A stretch of DNA of 64,000 nt from Salticus scenicus (lineage: Eukaryota; Arthropoda; Arachnida; Araneae; Salticidae), in assembly GCA_963930645.1 (NCBI GenBank), contig OZ005660.1:204048184-204112183 (forward strand). The letters run 5' to 3'. Positions 1 to 11,251 of this stretch are shown piece after piece (position 1 is the stretch's first letter; every line of letters starts with the position of its first letter). The notes beneath the pieces were generated by a model. That model saw only the letters and a list, made by a program, of their open reading frames with translations. It made no database searches and was not told the origin of the DNA. The translations under genes and the position numbers were made by a program.

Positions 1-1422
1 GATGTATGATTTTGCATTCATTCGAAATATTCTCCCAGCAACAATTATATGTTATATATACACGCATATATAAAACTTTGCGGGCTAATAAATAAATTAA
101 AACTTTAACATAACTTTCAGTGTCCTTTTTATATCTTAAAATTTTATGTAACTTTTATAGTGAATTTCATTGAATAATCTTTGTCTTTTAATCATCTTTT
201 CTTTTTATAATCTTTCACTACAATGTCGTTAAGATAAAAATGGTAACATCAAAGGTTTCCACTTTCCTGCCAAAACTGGTGCCCTGTTATAAAATTTTAC
301 TGACTTTTGAAGTTCAAGTACCTACCTAAAATCACTGAAGTAACGCAGATAAAGAAATTCAGTTACAAATTCTCTCATCTCCACCGAAAAAATATCTCGT
401 TATCATATTGAAGTCATTATGTAACGTGCCCAGTGCGTGACTCCAAAGTGTTCTGGTGTTTTACTTCCGTTTTAAGAAAAGAAAGATTTTCTTTCTTTCC
501 TTTACATTAAAAAGTTGTCCAAGCAGCAAGCAGCGTGAAAGAAAGAATGAATACGATAACAATTCATTATTGAGAATGATTCATTAAATTTTCGAAAAAT
601 ATTATCGTCTGCTGTCTCAGATCAATCCGGAGAAATCTTAAGAATTCCTTTTCTGCTTTTAGTTTGTCGTATTCATTGTAATTCATAGCTAGTCATTATT
701 TTGATGTTCTTATTGACATTTTTCTTTTAACTTAATTACACTCTTGTCGCAACAAAATAATAATTTATAAGTAAATATTAGAAATATTCTGATTTTGAAA
801 TTGTGCTTCACTATAGAGCTTCACTAGAGTTGTCAATTTTAGCCTTTTTGGCTACAGGAAAATTTGAGAGCATTGCCCTCTAATAAGTGACATTGCCCTC
901 TATATATCTCTATATCTGACATATCTTTAACGAGAGGGCAAAGATGAGAGATATTAAAGTTTGCATATATATTTATTGAAAAATATAAATATTAAGCAGT
1001 TTTTAAATTTTTCCTTTAAAAAATCAAATTAAACATTATTATATTTTATAAATATATTCTAAACATATTTGTGCGTTAGTTTGTAGATTGATTTATAAGG
1101 TAATTTTTTTTTTAATAATTTTATGCTTGAATGTTAAAAATTTCCACGAAATTTATGCTTTAACTTCTTGTCAAAGTGAGAAACATTCTAAAATATTGAA
1201 GGTGAAACACAGCATATGATGACGTTGTGAATTGCCTGATTGTAGGCAATCCGCGTTTGTAATGATCGATAGATGGCGCTTTTTCAGCTTTTGTTGTTAG
1301 TAAATATAATAGGCACGTGTATTTATTATTGTTCTATTTGTGTTACTATTTAATGTTCGTGCTATAATTTCTCCGCCATTACATCATGGAAAATTGATTG
1401 CTTTTGGAAAAAAATATTTCAG
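1..1422. other. AT-rich interval without recognised gene
   Basis: I see no convincing gene here. One small structure stands out: CATTGCCCTCT occurs at about 871-881 and again at 891-901, and an inverted partner AGAGGGCAAAG lies near 933-943, so the segment could fold. A short palindromic piece with ATTGCC and GGCAAT lies near 1231-1252. A reading frame without stops runs from about 1355 into the candidate exon that follows. Confidence 0.5.
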
Positions 1423-1609
1423 TTTATTCAAAGTTCGATCGGAAGTAGATTTTTAACTGAAGCTGAACAAATATTAGTTTCAAATCATCTGATTAATTCT
1501 TTACTTCCATTAGCCGAAGCAACTGAAATTTTAAATTTCTCATTTGGGAATAAATGGAAGCTTAATTCTGGATTTCTTGATTTCTGGAGTTACACTGTGG
1601 CACACAACA
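1423..1609 (+). CDS. Candidate internal coding exon, unknown protein
   Basis: I do not recognise the protein. A frame stays open for about 105 codons (roughly 1355-1670), which is long for sequence this AT-rich. Within it an acceptor-like ATATTTCAG ends at 1422 and a strong donor GTAAGTG begins at 1610. The bounded exon is 187 nt: 62 codons plus one base. The peptide looks like ordinary globular protein, with acidic and hydrophobic residues mixed (for example RFLTEAEQILVSNHLINSLL, then a W/F-rich end FLDFWSYTVAHN). No initiator Met is in frame, so a 5' exon would lie outside the window. The leftover base is phase-compatible with the candidate exon at 41523. Alternatives are a chance open frame or a decayed transposon fragment. 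Confidence 0.3.
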
Positions 1610-1797
1610 GTAAGTGTTATCTTTTTTATCGGATTTCTTCATTTTTATTCAATAAATATATGTGAAACTAAACATCGGTGAGCAATGGCGTCTCGACGAA
1701 AGCCGAAAGCTATTCATGTTAATTGTAATTTCACCTTACCCACCAGAGGGCGAGCATTTCATTACAATCGCGGATAGTTCTGTCATACTAAATTGGG

Positions 1798-1846
1798 AAA
1801 AAAAAAAAAAAAAAAAAAAAAAAGAAGAAGAAGAAAAGAAGAAGTA
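1798..1846. repeat. Purine tract, A-run then GAA repeats
   Basis: An uninterrupted A-run of about 25 bases passes into AAG/GAA triplets. It explains the lysine/glutamate-rich end of a short open frame here, which I do not consider a gene. Confidence 0.85.
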
Positions 1847-1992
1847 AAAAAGATGGGCCCTTCTAATAATGCGAGACCATTAGCCTTCAATTTAAAGAAA
1901 TTTGCCTGTAGATGATGCTTCACGGCAACAAGACTATAAGCGCGCAAAAACTAAGCATTCATACCGTCTGAGACATCTTCATGAAATATTAA

Positions 1993-2495
1993 CCGCCCTC
2001 TTCACTTACCGTCGCCAGAAGTCCGAGCCACTGTTATTCTATGGAAAATTTTCTTTACTTATAACTCATTAACTAATATATATATTTAAATTCTGTTTTC
2101 ACATTTAAAAAAAATTCCCAGTTGTTAAATTGACGCATCTTTTTTAAAAACGTATTTTTTTAATTTTTACTATTTTATTTTGGAATATCAAAATGGAAAA
2201 TTTTACATATTAAAAATTCGTATTTTACAGCTTCAAAAAAAATAAAAATAAATAAATAAATAAAAAAAATAAATAATAATAATAATAAAAAAAAAATAAT
2301 AATAATAAAAATAATAAAAATAAATAAATAAATACATTTTTAAAAAAGGTGCGTCAATTTAACAGTTGAGAATTTTCTAAATGTGAAAACAGAATTAAAA
2401 AATATTTATTATTTAATGAGTTATAAGTAAAGAAAATTTCCCATAGAATAACATTAGCTTCGGCTTCTGGCAACAGTGAGTGAAGCGGGCCCTCA
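1993..2495. mobile_element. Foldback MITE, full copy with long inverted arms
   Basis: The left arm (about 1993-2160, starting CGCCCTCTTCACTTACCGTC) returns as its reverse complement at about 2335-2494, ending near GTGAAGCGGGCCCTC. Between the arms lies an A/T-rich centre with AAT and AAAT repeats (about 2226-2335). TTAA stands immediately left of the element and also at the ends of the half copies at 2848 and 43753, which suggests TTAA targeting. The right flank here reads TCAA, so this is not proven. No coding sequence is seen. Confidence 0.7.
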
Positions 2496-2678
2496 ATGAC
2501 ATTTACTGAATCTATACATTGTGTTTTGATCAGATTTAATTTAACTAACCAATAATAGATTATGTAGTAACTAGCATTCGGATATCGTTCATGTCGGAGG
2601 ATCCCGATTCCAGAAACCTATTAAAAGAAAATTGATTTTGGAGACTGTATTACAAATATATGTATGTACATGTACAAA

Positions 2679-2686
<8 letters not shown>

Positions 2687-2735
<49 letters not shown>
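2687..2735. repeat. (TA)n microsatellite
   Basis: A nearly pure TA dinucleotide run preceded by a short TG run. Its reverse frame gives an artefactual Ile/Tyr repeat peptide. Confidence 0.95.
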
Positions 2736-2739
<4 letters not shown>

Positions 2740-2847
2740 AAAACCTTTTCAAACATTGAATAGATGAAAACAAGAAACATTGAAAACGATGAAACAGAAA
2801 AAATACAAAAAATCCAAAAATGATTACGAATATCAAGCACCCTTAAC

Positions 2848-3110
2848 GGCCCTCTTCACTTACCGTCGCCGGAAGCCCGAGCCAATGTTATTCTATGGGG
2901 AAATTTTCTTTACAAATAACTTATTAACTAATACATATTTTTAAGTTCTGTTTTCACATTCAGAAAATTCCCAACTGTTAAATTGAGGGACCTTTTTTAA
3001 AAATGTAATTTTTTAATTTTTAATATTTTATTTTGAAATTGCAAAATGAAAAAAATTCATCTATTGAAAATTCGTATTTTGCAGCTTCGAAATAAAATAT
3101 AAAAAGCAGT
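2848..3110. mobile_element. Half copy of the foldback MITE
   Basis: From GGCCCTCTTCACTTACCGTC this segment matches the left half of the 1993-2495 element through the ATTCGTATTTTGCAGCTTC block, then the similarity ends without a right arm. TTAAC precedes it. Confidence 0.7.
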
Positions 3111-3475
3111 TATGCAGTTACATATGCAGTTACAAAGTTATTAATCACATAAAGATATGATAATTATGCTCTGAGGTTAATTACTGGCAGTAACACGAAT
3201 CGTTTATTGAAACTTCATCAATTACGTCATTATATGAAGTTGCCATTTCTTCCTTTTGATTGTCATGGACATTAAAGAATAAAACACTCAGATATTTCTC
3301 GATATTTCTGAAAGAGTTCTTTATGCAAAATTAAGTTCCAGTTACGCAACCCTTATTTGATAGGATTCGCTATTTGGTGTTATATCAAATTTCAAAACAA
3401 AACAGAAATTTAAACTATGTCTTTCATCATATCAATATTAAAAAAAAAAAAAATGAAAATGAAAATAATGGAAGA
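3111..3475. other. Interval without recognised gene
   Basis: AT-rich sequence with no open frame, RNA or repeat that I can support, apart from a short A-run near 3440-3453. Confidence 0.5.
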
Positions 3476-3939
3476 CACTGAGAAAATAAAATATACCGCT
3501 TTCATCTAGAACTAATAAGTTATCAATTTCTAAATCCCTAAACTAGAATCATAGATTTCCGAACTATGCGTATAAGGCACGCCAATAAGCTGAATGCAGG
3601 AAATGATCGAGAATTTTTAGTCTATACATTTCTAGATGGTGAAACAATATTCTGAATCCTTTGTATTGTCATAAATTCTCGCTTGATTTTCTAAAATTGG
3701 GTCATAAATCAAGATTATAGTTGCTGAAACCCGCCTGTTGTAATACTCGCATTTATTTGCAGAGATTTTTAAATAATAAATTTGACCTCGATAGTATAGG
3801 CATACACTCTAGAATTCTAACAGGAGTTTCTAGAACTCACTTTCAAAGGGGACTAGAATTTATAAGGATGACATGGAACTATTTTTACTAGACCCACAAT
3901 CGAGATTCTTAGTGTCAGTTACAGAATTTTTTCTCAGTG
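3476..3939. mobile_element. CACTGAG MITE, copy 1
   Basis: The element starts CACTGAGAAAA and ends TTTTTTCTCAGTG, giving short terminal inverted repeats. Internally it matches the copies at 14186 and 53663, for example the segment AAGGCACGCCAATAA and the segment AAGGATGACATGGAACTATT near the right end. It is 464 bp and codes for nothing. The flanking dinucleotide is GA on both sides. Confidence 0.8.
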
Positions 3940-4201
3940 GAATATATATATGTGTGTGTGTGTGTGCTTAATCCTATAAGAAGATAATTAAAAAAAAAAA
4001 AAAAAAAACTTTAACCCTTTATCTGCCTTTAGAAATACCCTTTACTCTACTCTTTACTTAATCTAATTAGTTTAAAAATTGCATAAAATCGAATGTATGG
4101 AAGAAAAATGTGAAAAAGACATTTATGATAGTAGGATGTACAAGTACATACCTCACTTTAATCGCACTTACAAGGCACGTTGTTTTAAAACGAAGGGCAT
4201 A

Positions 4202-4231
4202 CAGTGCGTTGCATGAATATAAACGCACCTT
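4202..4231 (+). repeat. Tc1 left outer terminal inverted repeat
   Basis: Thirty bases beginning CAGTGCGTTGCATGAATATA, matching the reverse complement of 5774-5803 with one mismatch. The TA target duplication abuts it on the left. Confidence 0.93.
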
Positions 4232-4401
4232 AGCTTTAAGAATTAAAATGGTATAAAAGAGTAACAAAAAAGGATGAATATGTGACACTTGATGCAAACT
4301 GTATGTGTATCATTCAAGAAATGAAATTACGAGTCAAAACAATGAAAAACCAATATGATTTTTTAGAAAATAATTTTATTGAATTTATGACAAATATACA
4401 T

Positions 4402-4422
4402 GTTGCATGAATTTAAACGCAC
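4402..4422 (+). promoter_or_regulatory. Tc1 left inner transposase-binding-like repeat
   Basis: A motif beginning GTTGCATGAATTTAAACGCA, related to the outer repeat and about 200 bp inside it. The right inner copy at 5582-5602 matches in inverted orientation with two mismatches. The role as an inner DR transposase site is inferred from the IR/DR family layout. Confidence 0.75.
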
Positions 4423-4459
4423 ATGTAAAAAATAAATAACTGAGTAACAAATATTGTAT

Positions 4460-5481
4460 CTAATACTTTGTAAAGCCACCACGGGCTTCTAGAAGAGCCA
4501 GTAAACGCCTTGGCATTGACTAATATAGTGGCATGAGGTCATACAAGCTGATTGACTTCCAAGCTAACAGAATTGCCGATTTTAGTTCATCTTTCGTATA
4601 AAACTGCCTTCCGTTTGCGTAAACACGGCGAACAAGATTACCCCATACGTTCTCCATTATGTTTAAATCGGGGCTTTTTGAGGGCCAATCCAGAACTTTA
4701 ATTTTATTGTCACGGAACCATTTTTTCACGATATGTGCTGTATGTACAGATGCACAATCTTGCTGAAAAATATAATTTCTTCCAGATTTTTTGACTTCTT
4801 GACGGCGAGGTTCCTTGTGAGTATTTGGACATAATCTACAGAGTTCACACTGTTCTTCACGAACTCTAATTCGAAAATCCCTTTAAAACCTATGGCTGCA
4901 CACACCATGACAGACCCACCTCCAGATTGACGTTTTGAACAGTCCATTTCTTCGGTTATCATATCGTGCCAGTAGCTATGTAATCCGTCCTGGCCATCGA
5001 GATTAAACTTTTTTTCATCTGAGAAGATGACTTTTTTCCAATTTAGTCGATCTAAAATCCATTTTCTTGCCCTTTCCAACCGCATATCCTTGTGCTTTTG
5101 AATGAGGGGTGGTTTCACCTTCATTTTCTTAAATTTAATGAATGTTGCAGCTTTGGTAGTTCTCCATATGGTTGTCCGATGAACACCAAGCTGGTATTGA
5201 GCCTTTATCTTCTCACAGGAAATATTCTTAGTCTTTGCAGCGTTGCATATTCGACATTTGTCGTAATTGGTGAGCTTTCCTGTTCGCTTCTCATACGCTT
5301 TTTCCCCATAATTTGATCCTTTCTTTATATAATTTTGCATAACACTCTCACTTCTTCCGATACAGCGCCCTATTTCGCGATTGCTAAAGCCTTCACCACG
5401 CATAATGTCGATTTTTATCCTCTCGTCTACTGCCAAAGTTTTTCCTCTTGTCATCCTATACAAACTCCGTAAATTTTGCAC
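4460..5481 (-). pseudogene. Tc1-like transposase, DD34E, frameshifted
   Basis: This encoded the cut-and-paste transposase that would bind the element ends and integrate at TA. The N-terminus carries a paired-like helix-turn-helix (about residues 18-52, [18 protein letters not shown]), a second helical domain with GVHRTTIWR, then the DDE catalytic domain. The first Asp is in [10 protein letters not shown], and [12 protein letters not shown] follows. The second Asp is in [11 protein letters not shown] and the Glu in SPDLNIMENVWG; 34 residues separate them, the Tc1 DD34E signature. Two lesions are visible: a one-base frameshift in the T-run at 4787-4792 just before the second Asp, and an in-frame stop at 4520-4522 shortly before the natural stop at 4460-4462. 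Translation probably began at the MTRGK methionine near 5454, as in relatives, although an in-frame Met lies at 5481. Confidence 0.93.
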
Positions 5482-5581
5482 TCAAGCATTAAAACTGATT
5501 TTAGAGAATTTTAACAATACGACTATTTGTATTTTAATTTAATTCCGGCGGCTCTGTTAAATTTTAAACACAAAATACAGA

Positions 5582-5602
5582 GTGCGTTTAATTTCGTGCA
5601 AC
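5582..5602 (-). promoter_or_regulatory. Tc1 right inner transposase-binding-like repeat
   Basis: The inverted partner of 4402-4422, upstream of the transposase start. A third degenerate relative (TTGCATGAGCATAAACATAC) lies near 5655. Confidence 0.72.
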
Positions 5603-5773
5603 AAACGAATAACAGTGAAAAATAATAAAATGCTTAAACATTCATTAAATAAGCTTGCATGAGCATAAACATACTTGCTCAAAGCACCTTATTCAGTTGT
5701 TAATCATATGCAATAACTGTAAGTCGCATTCCTTCTTTTAAAATTTAAAAAATTTAATTTCTGGCTATTGGAA

Positions 5774-5803
5774 AAGGTGCGTTTATATTCCTGCAACGCA
5801 CTG
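5774..5803 (-). repeat. Tc1 right outer terminal inverted repeat
   Basis: Reads AAGGTGCGTTTATATTCCTG and ends CAACGCACTG before TA at 5804. It is the inverted partner of 4202-4231. Confidence 0.93.
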
Positions 5804-5805
5804 TA

Positions 5806-6084
5806 TTATTTATCAGGAATACTTTTAATAATTACGGTAATGTTTTTATAGACATGTAATATTACTAAGGTATTTTACTCGGAATTTGAGGGTACAGATT
5901 CATATGAAGATTTTACTAGCTGGGACTGACAGTATTTATTTTTAATTTAATAAATATTCTTTTAAGTTAATAATAATAATAACGATAAATATATATGGGA
6001 AATTTCAATTTAGAAATTTATATTTATGCTATATTTATACACAAGCACAAGCACAAGCGCAAAATATTAGATTCTTGGCGGAAA
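5806..6084. other. AT-rich spacer
   Basis: I see no gene or repeat family here, only short ATA/AAT runs and a degenerate CACAAG run at 6040-6060. Confidence 0.5.
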
Positions 6085-6385
6085 AAAAAAAAAAAATCTG
6101 GAGTGACTCCACTCGACTTTCCGAACATTGAGTAACTAACAGTTTTGTAGATAAAATAAAGAAAGAGGAGTTGCTAAACAAACAAAAGAGAGAAAACCAT
6201 AACAGAGTGTTTGAGTATTTTTCTCCATATATCACACGAGGTTTTATTTAACGCTACTGAACTTTGAGCCCTTAGATCATAAGGATAAAGAATTTTTCGT
6301 TGTGTCCCTGTAAAAATCTATAAATTCTGACAAACTTAAACAAATTTTCACATTTTACCCACAATTTTGTCAAAGTCCCACTTTT

Positions 6386-6415
6386 TACTTTCCGAACACT
6401 ATAGTGAGGAAAGTA
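6386..6415. repeat. Terminal hairpin of type 3 repeat
   Basis: An eight-base stem TACTTTCC/GGAAAGTA encloses the palindrome CACTATAGTG and is followed by TTGTAATCATG. Copies are at 8359-8388 and 9390-9419 in inverted orientation. The same TACTTTC...GAAAGTATTG layout heads the type 1 and type 2 repeats. Confidence 0.85.
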
Positions 6416-8214
6416 TTGTAATCATGTCAAAAATCCGAATTCGAGATTTTGATGTTTCTATACGTTTCGAGGTCCAACGAGTCCGCTTCCACTATTTTTA
6501 CGATGATATATGTATGTGTGTGTGTATGTATGTGTGTATGTATGTGTGTATGTATGTGTGTATGTCTGTGAGTGAACACGCTAGCGTCTAAACGCTTTGT
6601 TCAAATAAGCTGAAAGTTGGTACGTATATTGTAAGTCACCATAGTACGAACCCTATAGATTTTGGTGAATCTAGCACTTATAGTTTTTTTACAGGGACAC
6701 AAAGAAAAATTCTTTATCATTATGGCCAAGGGACCAAAATCTTAAAAGTGCGATAGCATCTAAACGCCTTATTCAATTGAGCAAAAACTTTATACACATA
6801 TTATAGGTCACAGATACTCAATCTGTATAGATTTTGGAGAATCTAGCACTTATAGTTTTTTTACAGGGACACAAAGAAAAATTCTTTGCCAAGATTTTAA
6901 AAGTGTGATAGCGTCTAAACGCCTTATTAATCTGAGCAAAGAATTTGTACACATGTTATAGGTCACATTTGAACCAACTGTATAGATTTTGGGGAATCTA
7001 GAACTTACAGTTTTTTTACAGGGACACAAAGAAAAATTCTTTATCATTATGGCCTATGAGACCAAATTTTTAAAAGTGCAATAGCATCTAAACGCCTTAT
7101 TCAATTGAGCTGAAAATTTGTATGAATATTATAAATCACTGTTGCACTAACTATAAGCATTTTGGTGAATTGTGGCCACCACGAGACTTTCTTCTATATT
7201 TTCCTATACAAATTCACTCAGTAACAATAATTAAAAAAAAAAAAAAAAAAAGTGGGATTTTGACAAAATTGTGGGTAAAATGTGAAAATTTGTTTAAGTT
7301 TGTCAGAATTTATAGATTTTTACAGGGACACAACGAAAAATTCTTTATCATTATGATCTAAGGGCTCAAAGTTCAGTAGCGTTAAATAAAACCTCGTGTG
7401 ATATATGGAGAAAAATACTCAAACACTCTGTTATGGTTTTCTCTCTTTTGTTTGTTTAGCAACTCCTCTTTCTTTATTTTATCTACAAAACTGTTAGTTA
7501 CTCAATGTTCGGAAAGTCGAGTGGAGTCACTCCAGATTTTTTATTATTATTATTATTATTGTTACTGAGTGAATTTGTATAGGAAAATATAGAAGAAAGT
7601 CTCGTGGTGGCCACAATTCACCAAAATGCTTATAGTTAGTGCAACAGTGATTTATAATATTCATACAAATTTTCAGCTCAATTGAATAAGGCGTTTAGAT
7701 GCTATTGCACTTTTAAAAATTTGGTCTCATAGGCCATAATGATAAAGAATTTTTCTTTGTGTCCCTGTAAAAAAACTGTAAGTGCTAGATTCACCAAAAT
7801 CTATACAGTTGGTTCAAATGTGACCTATAACATGTGTACAAATTCTTTGCTCAGATTAATAAGGCGTTTAGACGCTATCACACTTTTAAAATCTTGGCAA
7901 AGAATTTTTCTTTGTGTCCCTGTAAAAAAACTATAAGTGCTAGATTCTCCAAAATCTATACAGATTGAGTATCTGTGACCTATAATATGTGTATAAAGTT
8001 TTTGCTCAATTGAATAAGGCGTTTAGATGCTATCGCACTTTTAAGATTTTGGTCCCTTGGCCATAATGATAAAGAATTTTTCTTTGTGTCCCTGTAAAAA
8101 AACTATAAGTGCTAGATTCACCAAAATCTATAGGGTTCGTACTATGGTGACTTACAATATACGTACCAACTTTCAGCTTATTCGAACAAAGCGTTTAGAC
8201 GCTAGCGTGTTCAC

Positions 8215-8263
8215 TCACAGACATACACACATACATACACACATACATACACACACACATGCA
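8215..8263. repeat. CATA/CACA microsatellite inside type 3 repeat
   Basis: ACAYACATAC-type repeats. The homologous tract is present at 6512-6566 (inverted) and is longer at 9227-9297, so it varies in length between copies. Confidence 0.9.
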
Positions 8264-9420
8264 TACATCATCGTAAAAATAGTGAAAACGGACTCGTTGG
8301 ACCTCGAAACGTATAGAAACATCAAAATCTCGAATTCGGATTTTTGACATGATTACAATACTTTCCTCACTATAGTGTTCGGAAAGTAAAAAAAAAAAAA
8401 TCTGGAGCGACTCCACTCGACTTTCCGAACAATGAGTAACTAACAGTTTTGTAGATAAAATAACGAAAGAGGAGTTGCTAAACAAACAAAAAAGAGAAAA
8501 CCATAACAGAGTGTTTGAGTATTTTTCTCCATATATCACACGAGGTTTTATTTAACGCTACTAAACTTTGAGCCCTTAGATCATAATGGTAAAGAATTTT
8601 TCGTTGTGTCCCTGTAAAAATCTATAAATGCTAGATTCACAAAAATGCTTATAGTTAGTGCAACAGTGATTTATAATATGCATACAAATTTTCAGCTCAA
8701 TTGAATAAGGCGTTTAGATGCTATCGTTGGTCTCATAGGACATAAAGATAAAAAAAATTTCTTTGGGTCCCTGTAAAAAAACTGTAAGTGCTAGATTCAC
8801 CAAAATCTATACAGTTGGTTCAAATGTGACCTATAACGTGTGTACAAATTCTTTGCTGAGATTAATAAGGCGTTTAGACGCTATAACACTTTTAAAAATT
8901 AGGCAAGGAATTTTTCTTTGTGTCCCTGTAAAAAAAACTATAAGTGCTAGATTCTCCAAAATCTATACAGATTGAGTATCTGTGACCTATAATATGTGTA
9001 TAAAGTTTTTGCTCAATTGAATAAGGCATTTAGATGCTATCGCACTTTTAAGATTTTGGTCCCTTGGCCATAATGATAAAGAATTTTTCTTTGTGTCCCT
9101 GTAAAAAAACTATAAGTGCTAGATTCACCAAAATCTATAGGGTTCGTACTATGGTGACTTACAATATACGTACCAACTTTCAGCTTATTCGAACAAAGCG
9201 TTTAGACGCTAGCGTGTTCACTCACAGACATACACACATACATACACACATACATACACACATACATACACACATACATACACACACACATACATACATC
9301 ATCGTAAAAATAGTGAAAACGGACCCGTTGGACCTCGAAACGTATAGAAACATCAAAATCTCGAATTCGGATTTTTGACATGATTACAATACTTTCCTCA
9401 CTATAGTGTTCGGAAAGTAA

Positions 9421-9947
9421 AAAACGGTAAAAACATGGTTTTTACCACTGTCATGTCAAAAAACAGTTTTGACATCAAAAAACCCAACCCTAATTATTAT
9501 AAGAGTTAACAGGAAAAAAAAAAAAAAAAAAAAAAAAAATCTTTCTTTTGCTTTTGAACTTCGTTTAAGGTTAATATTTCCACTTTCAATAATCCTACTA
9601 CGTTATTCTAAAAATAACGTTACAATATCTTTATGTTTGTTAAAATTTTGCCTGAAAACCTTTATTTCACTTTAAGTGGCTATGGGTTTTAGATTTAATG
9701 AAATATATATGTATATATATTTCTGATAGGTGCTGCCTGAAACGTAGGATAGAGGTGTAGGTCTGAATACAGAACGCATATATTTTTGAAAATTTTCTTT
9801 CTTTTCCTCCCAAAAAATATATCCGATATAGATTTGTGTTTCAGAAAAAAAAAAGAAAGGTTACAACAATCTAAATTATTTTTACCGCTAAAATTCGATG
9901 TTTTCTTTTTCTTTTCTTTTTTCTTTCTTTTCTTTCTTTTCTTTCTT

Positions 9948-9982
<35 letters not shown>

Positions 9983-10009
9983 TTACAGTTAATCTCTCTA
10001 CAACTTATT
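9421..10009. other. Spacer with A-run and pyrimidine tract
   Basis: There is no gene. It contains an A-run of about 27 near 9513-9539 and a CTTT/T pyrimidine tract at 9898-9981. Confidence 0.7.
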
Positions 10010-10988
10010 TTACTTTCTCTTACCCATAAGGTAGAGAAAGTATTGTTTTTGGGTCAAATTTTCGAACGCGAGTTTTTGTTATCCCCTGGATACGAAAATC
10101 ATGTTTTTAGCAAATGGTCTGTATGTCTGTGTGTGTGTCTGTCTGTTATCAGCATATCTCAAAAACAAATTATGGCAGAAAGTTCAAACTTGGTATTCTA
10201 AATGTTTATCATATAAGGATGCTACACTAAACTTTTCGTTAGGATCAAGCAAATGGTTCGTGTACAGGGACACTCAAAATTATTCAAATACATTACGTCT
10301 ATGGGGGAAATTGCAGGTAAGTAGAGTTTAACATCTATAGACTGCACTAAACCAAATTTAACGAATATATATTTTTTGTAATAGAGATAGTCAACAGGGA
10401 AAAAAATTGCATATGTAGGAGCCTCGCCTCCCCCCTCTCTGGGGGGGGGGAGTCCCCCCCTCGAGGGAAGTAAATTTTCTTGATGGGTATCTTTCAAAAG
10501 AGCTCACCAATACCTTTAAAACGAATGGTTGAACCATCGATCTGCGATAATTTGAAACAAAGTTATCAATTTTTTTTACTTTTAACGAAATTTTTTTTTT
10601 TTTTTTTAATATTGAGAATAAAATGGACTTTTTTTGGATATTTAGTTTTACACTACTTCTCTAATATGGAAATCGTCTGCATTATCATAAAACATAATTT
10701 TTTAAAAATAATAATTTTAATAAATTATTTTTTAAAAACAGAATTATTTTTTAATAGCCGAATTAAATTCTGTATAAATGTAGGTGCATTAATGAAACGG
10801 GGAGTTGAGGGGGTGGTAGCCCCCCTCACACAGAACTAATTATCATATAAAACTCTTCCGAAGCCTAATTTCAATTGTTTAACACAGGTTTACATAGCAG
10901 TACTCGTTATCTTACCTATTAATCTGCAACCTGTATTTATAGTATTAAATTTCAGGGTACGAGAAAGTCGTGTGAGTAACACACCAGA
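10010..10988 (+). mobile_element. Hairpin-headed repeat type 2, full-length copy
   Basis: The left end is a hairpin, TACTTTCTCTTACC ... GGTAGAGAAAGTA, followed by TTG. A GTGTGTCTGTCTGT tract sits at about 10120-10145. The middle holds a C-run/G-run palindrome at about 10427-10465 and a block near 10480-10580 (AACGAATGGTTGAACCATCG) shared with type 1 repeats. The right end, GAGAAAGTCGTGTGAG, also occurs at 39880 and, inverted, at 40745. No convincing protein is encoded. Classification is open; a non-autonomous DNA element is my best guess. Confidence 0.7.
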
Positions 10989-11251
10989 TTATTTTACTTA
11001 AAACCGGATTTTCATTACGTCCCAGCTTGGTAAAAGCAATCTTACTACAGAAACTCCTATCAATTTCATTTATAATGAAATTCGTAAAATAATCAAAGGT
11101 TTACATTTATTTAAACTTCCAAATAGAAGAATAATATGGTGACGCATGATACATTGACATCACACAATTGAAAACATTTTTTTCTCTTAATCAAATAAAT
11201 AAATAAATATATAATTATATATATTGTGTTTTTGAAAATATTTTTAAAAGA
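10989..11251. other. Interval without recognised feature
   Basis: AT-rich, with a short AAAT run near 11195-11205. No gene seen. Confidence 0.5.

Larger units (their letters stand above)
4202..5803 (-). mobile_element. Tc1 family transposon with IR/DR ends, inactive
   Basis: The element is 1602 bp, flanked by TA at 4200-4201 and 5804-5805. Outer terminal repeats of about 30 nt (4202-4231 and 5774-5803, starting CAGTGCGTTGCA) are near-perfect inverted copies. A second, inner pair of related motifs lies about 200 bp inside each end (4402-4422 and 5582-5602). That is the IR/DR arrangement known from Sleeping Beauty-type Tc1 elements, where the transposase binds two sites per end. The single transposase gene is on the minus strand and is broken, so the copy is probably immobile unless helped in trans. 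Confidence 0.95.
6085..9420. repeat. Composite inverted/direct repeat block (hairpin-headed type 3)
   Basis: The block can be read as A (6090-6385), B (6386-7232), inverted A (about 7250-7540), inverted B (7548-8388), A again (about 8396-8625) and a second partial inverted B (8641-9419). The B arms are nearly identical over about 840 bp, so the core is a large foldback with about a 315 bp spacer. B starts with a perfect hairpin (TACTTTCC ... GGAAAGTA around CACTATAGTG), then a TGTATG-type microsatellite, then three to four diverged internal units of about 110-190 bp, each carrying ACAGGGACACAAAGAAAAAT. All short open frames here are shadows of these units. Confidence 0.88.

Noticed and set aside
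1662..1847. 61-codon gene after the candidate exon
   Set aside because: It ends in poly-Lys from an A-run and has no motif. The splice donor at 1610 puts it in an intron if the exon is real.
8195..8539. 114-codon frame on the minus strand
   Set aside because: It crosses repeat modules and a microsatellite and recurs partly in other copies; no protein family features.
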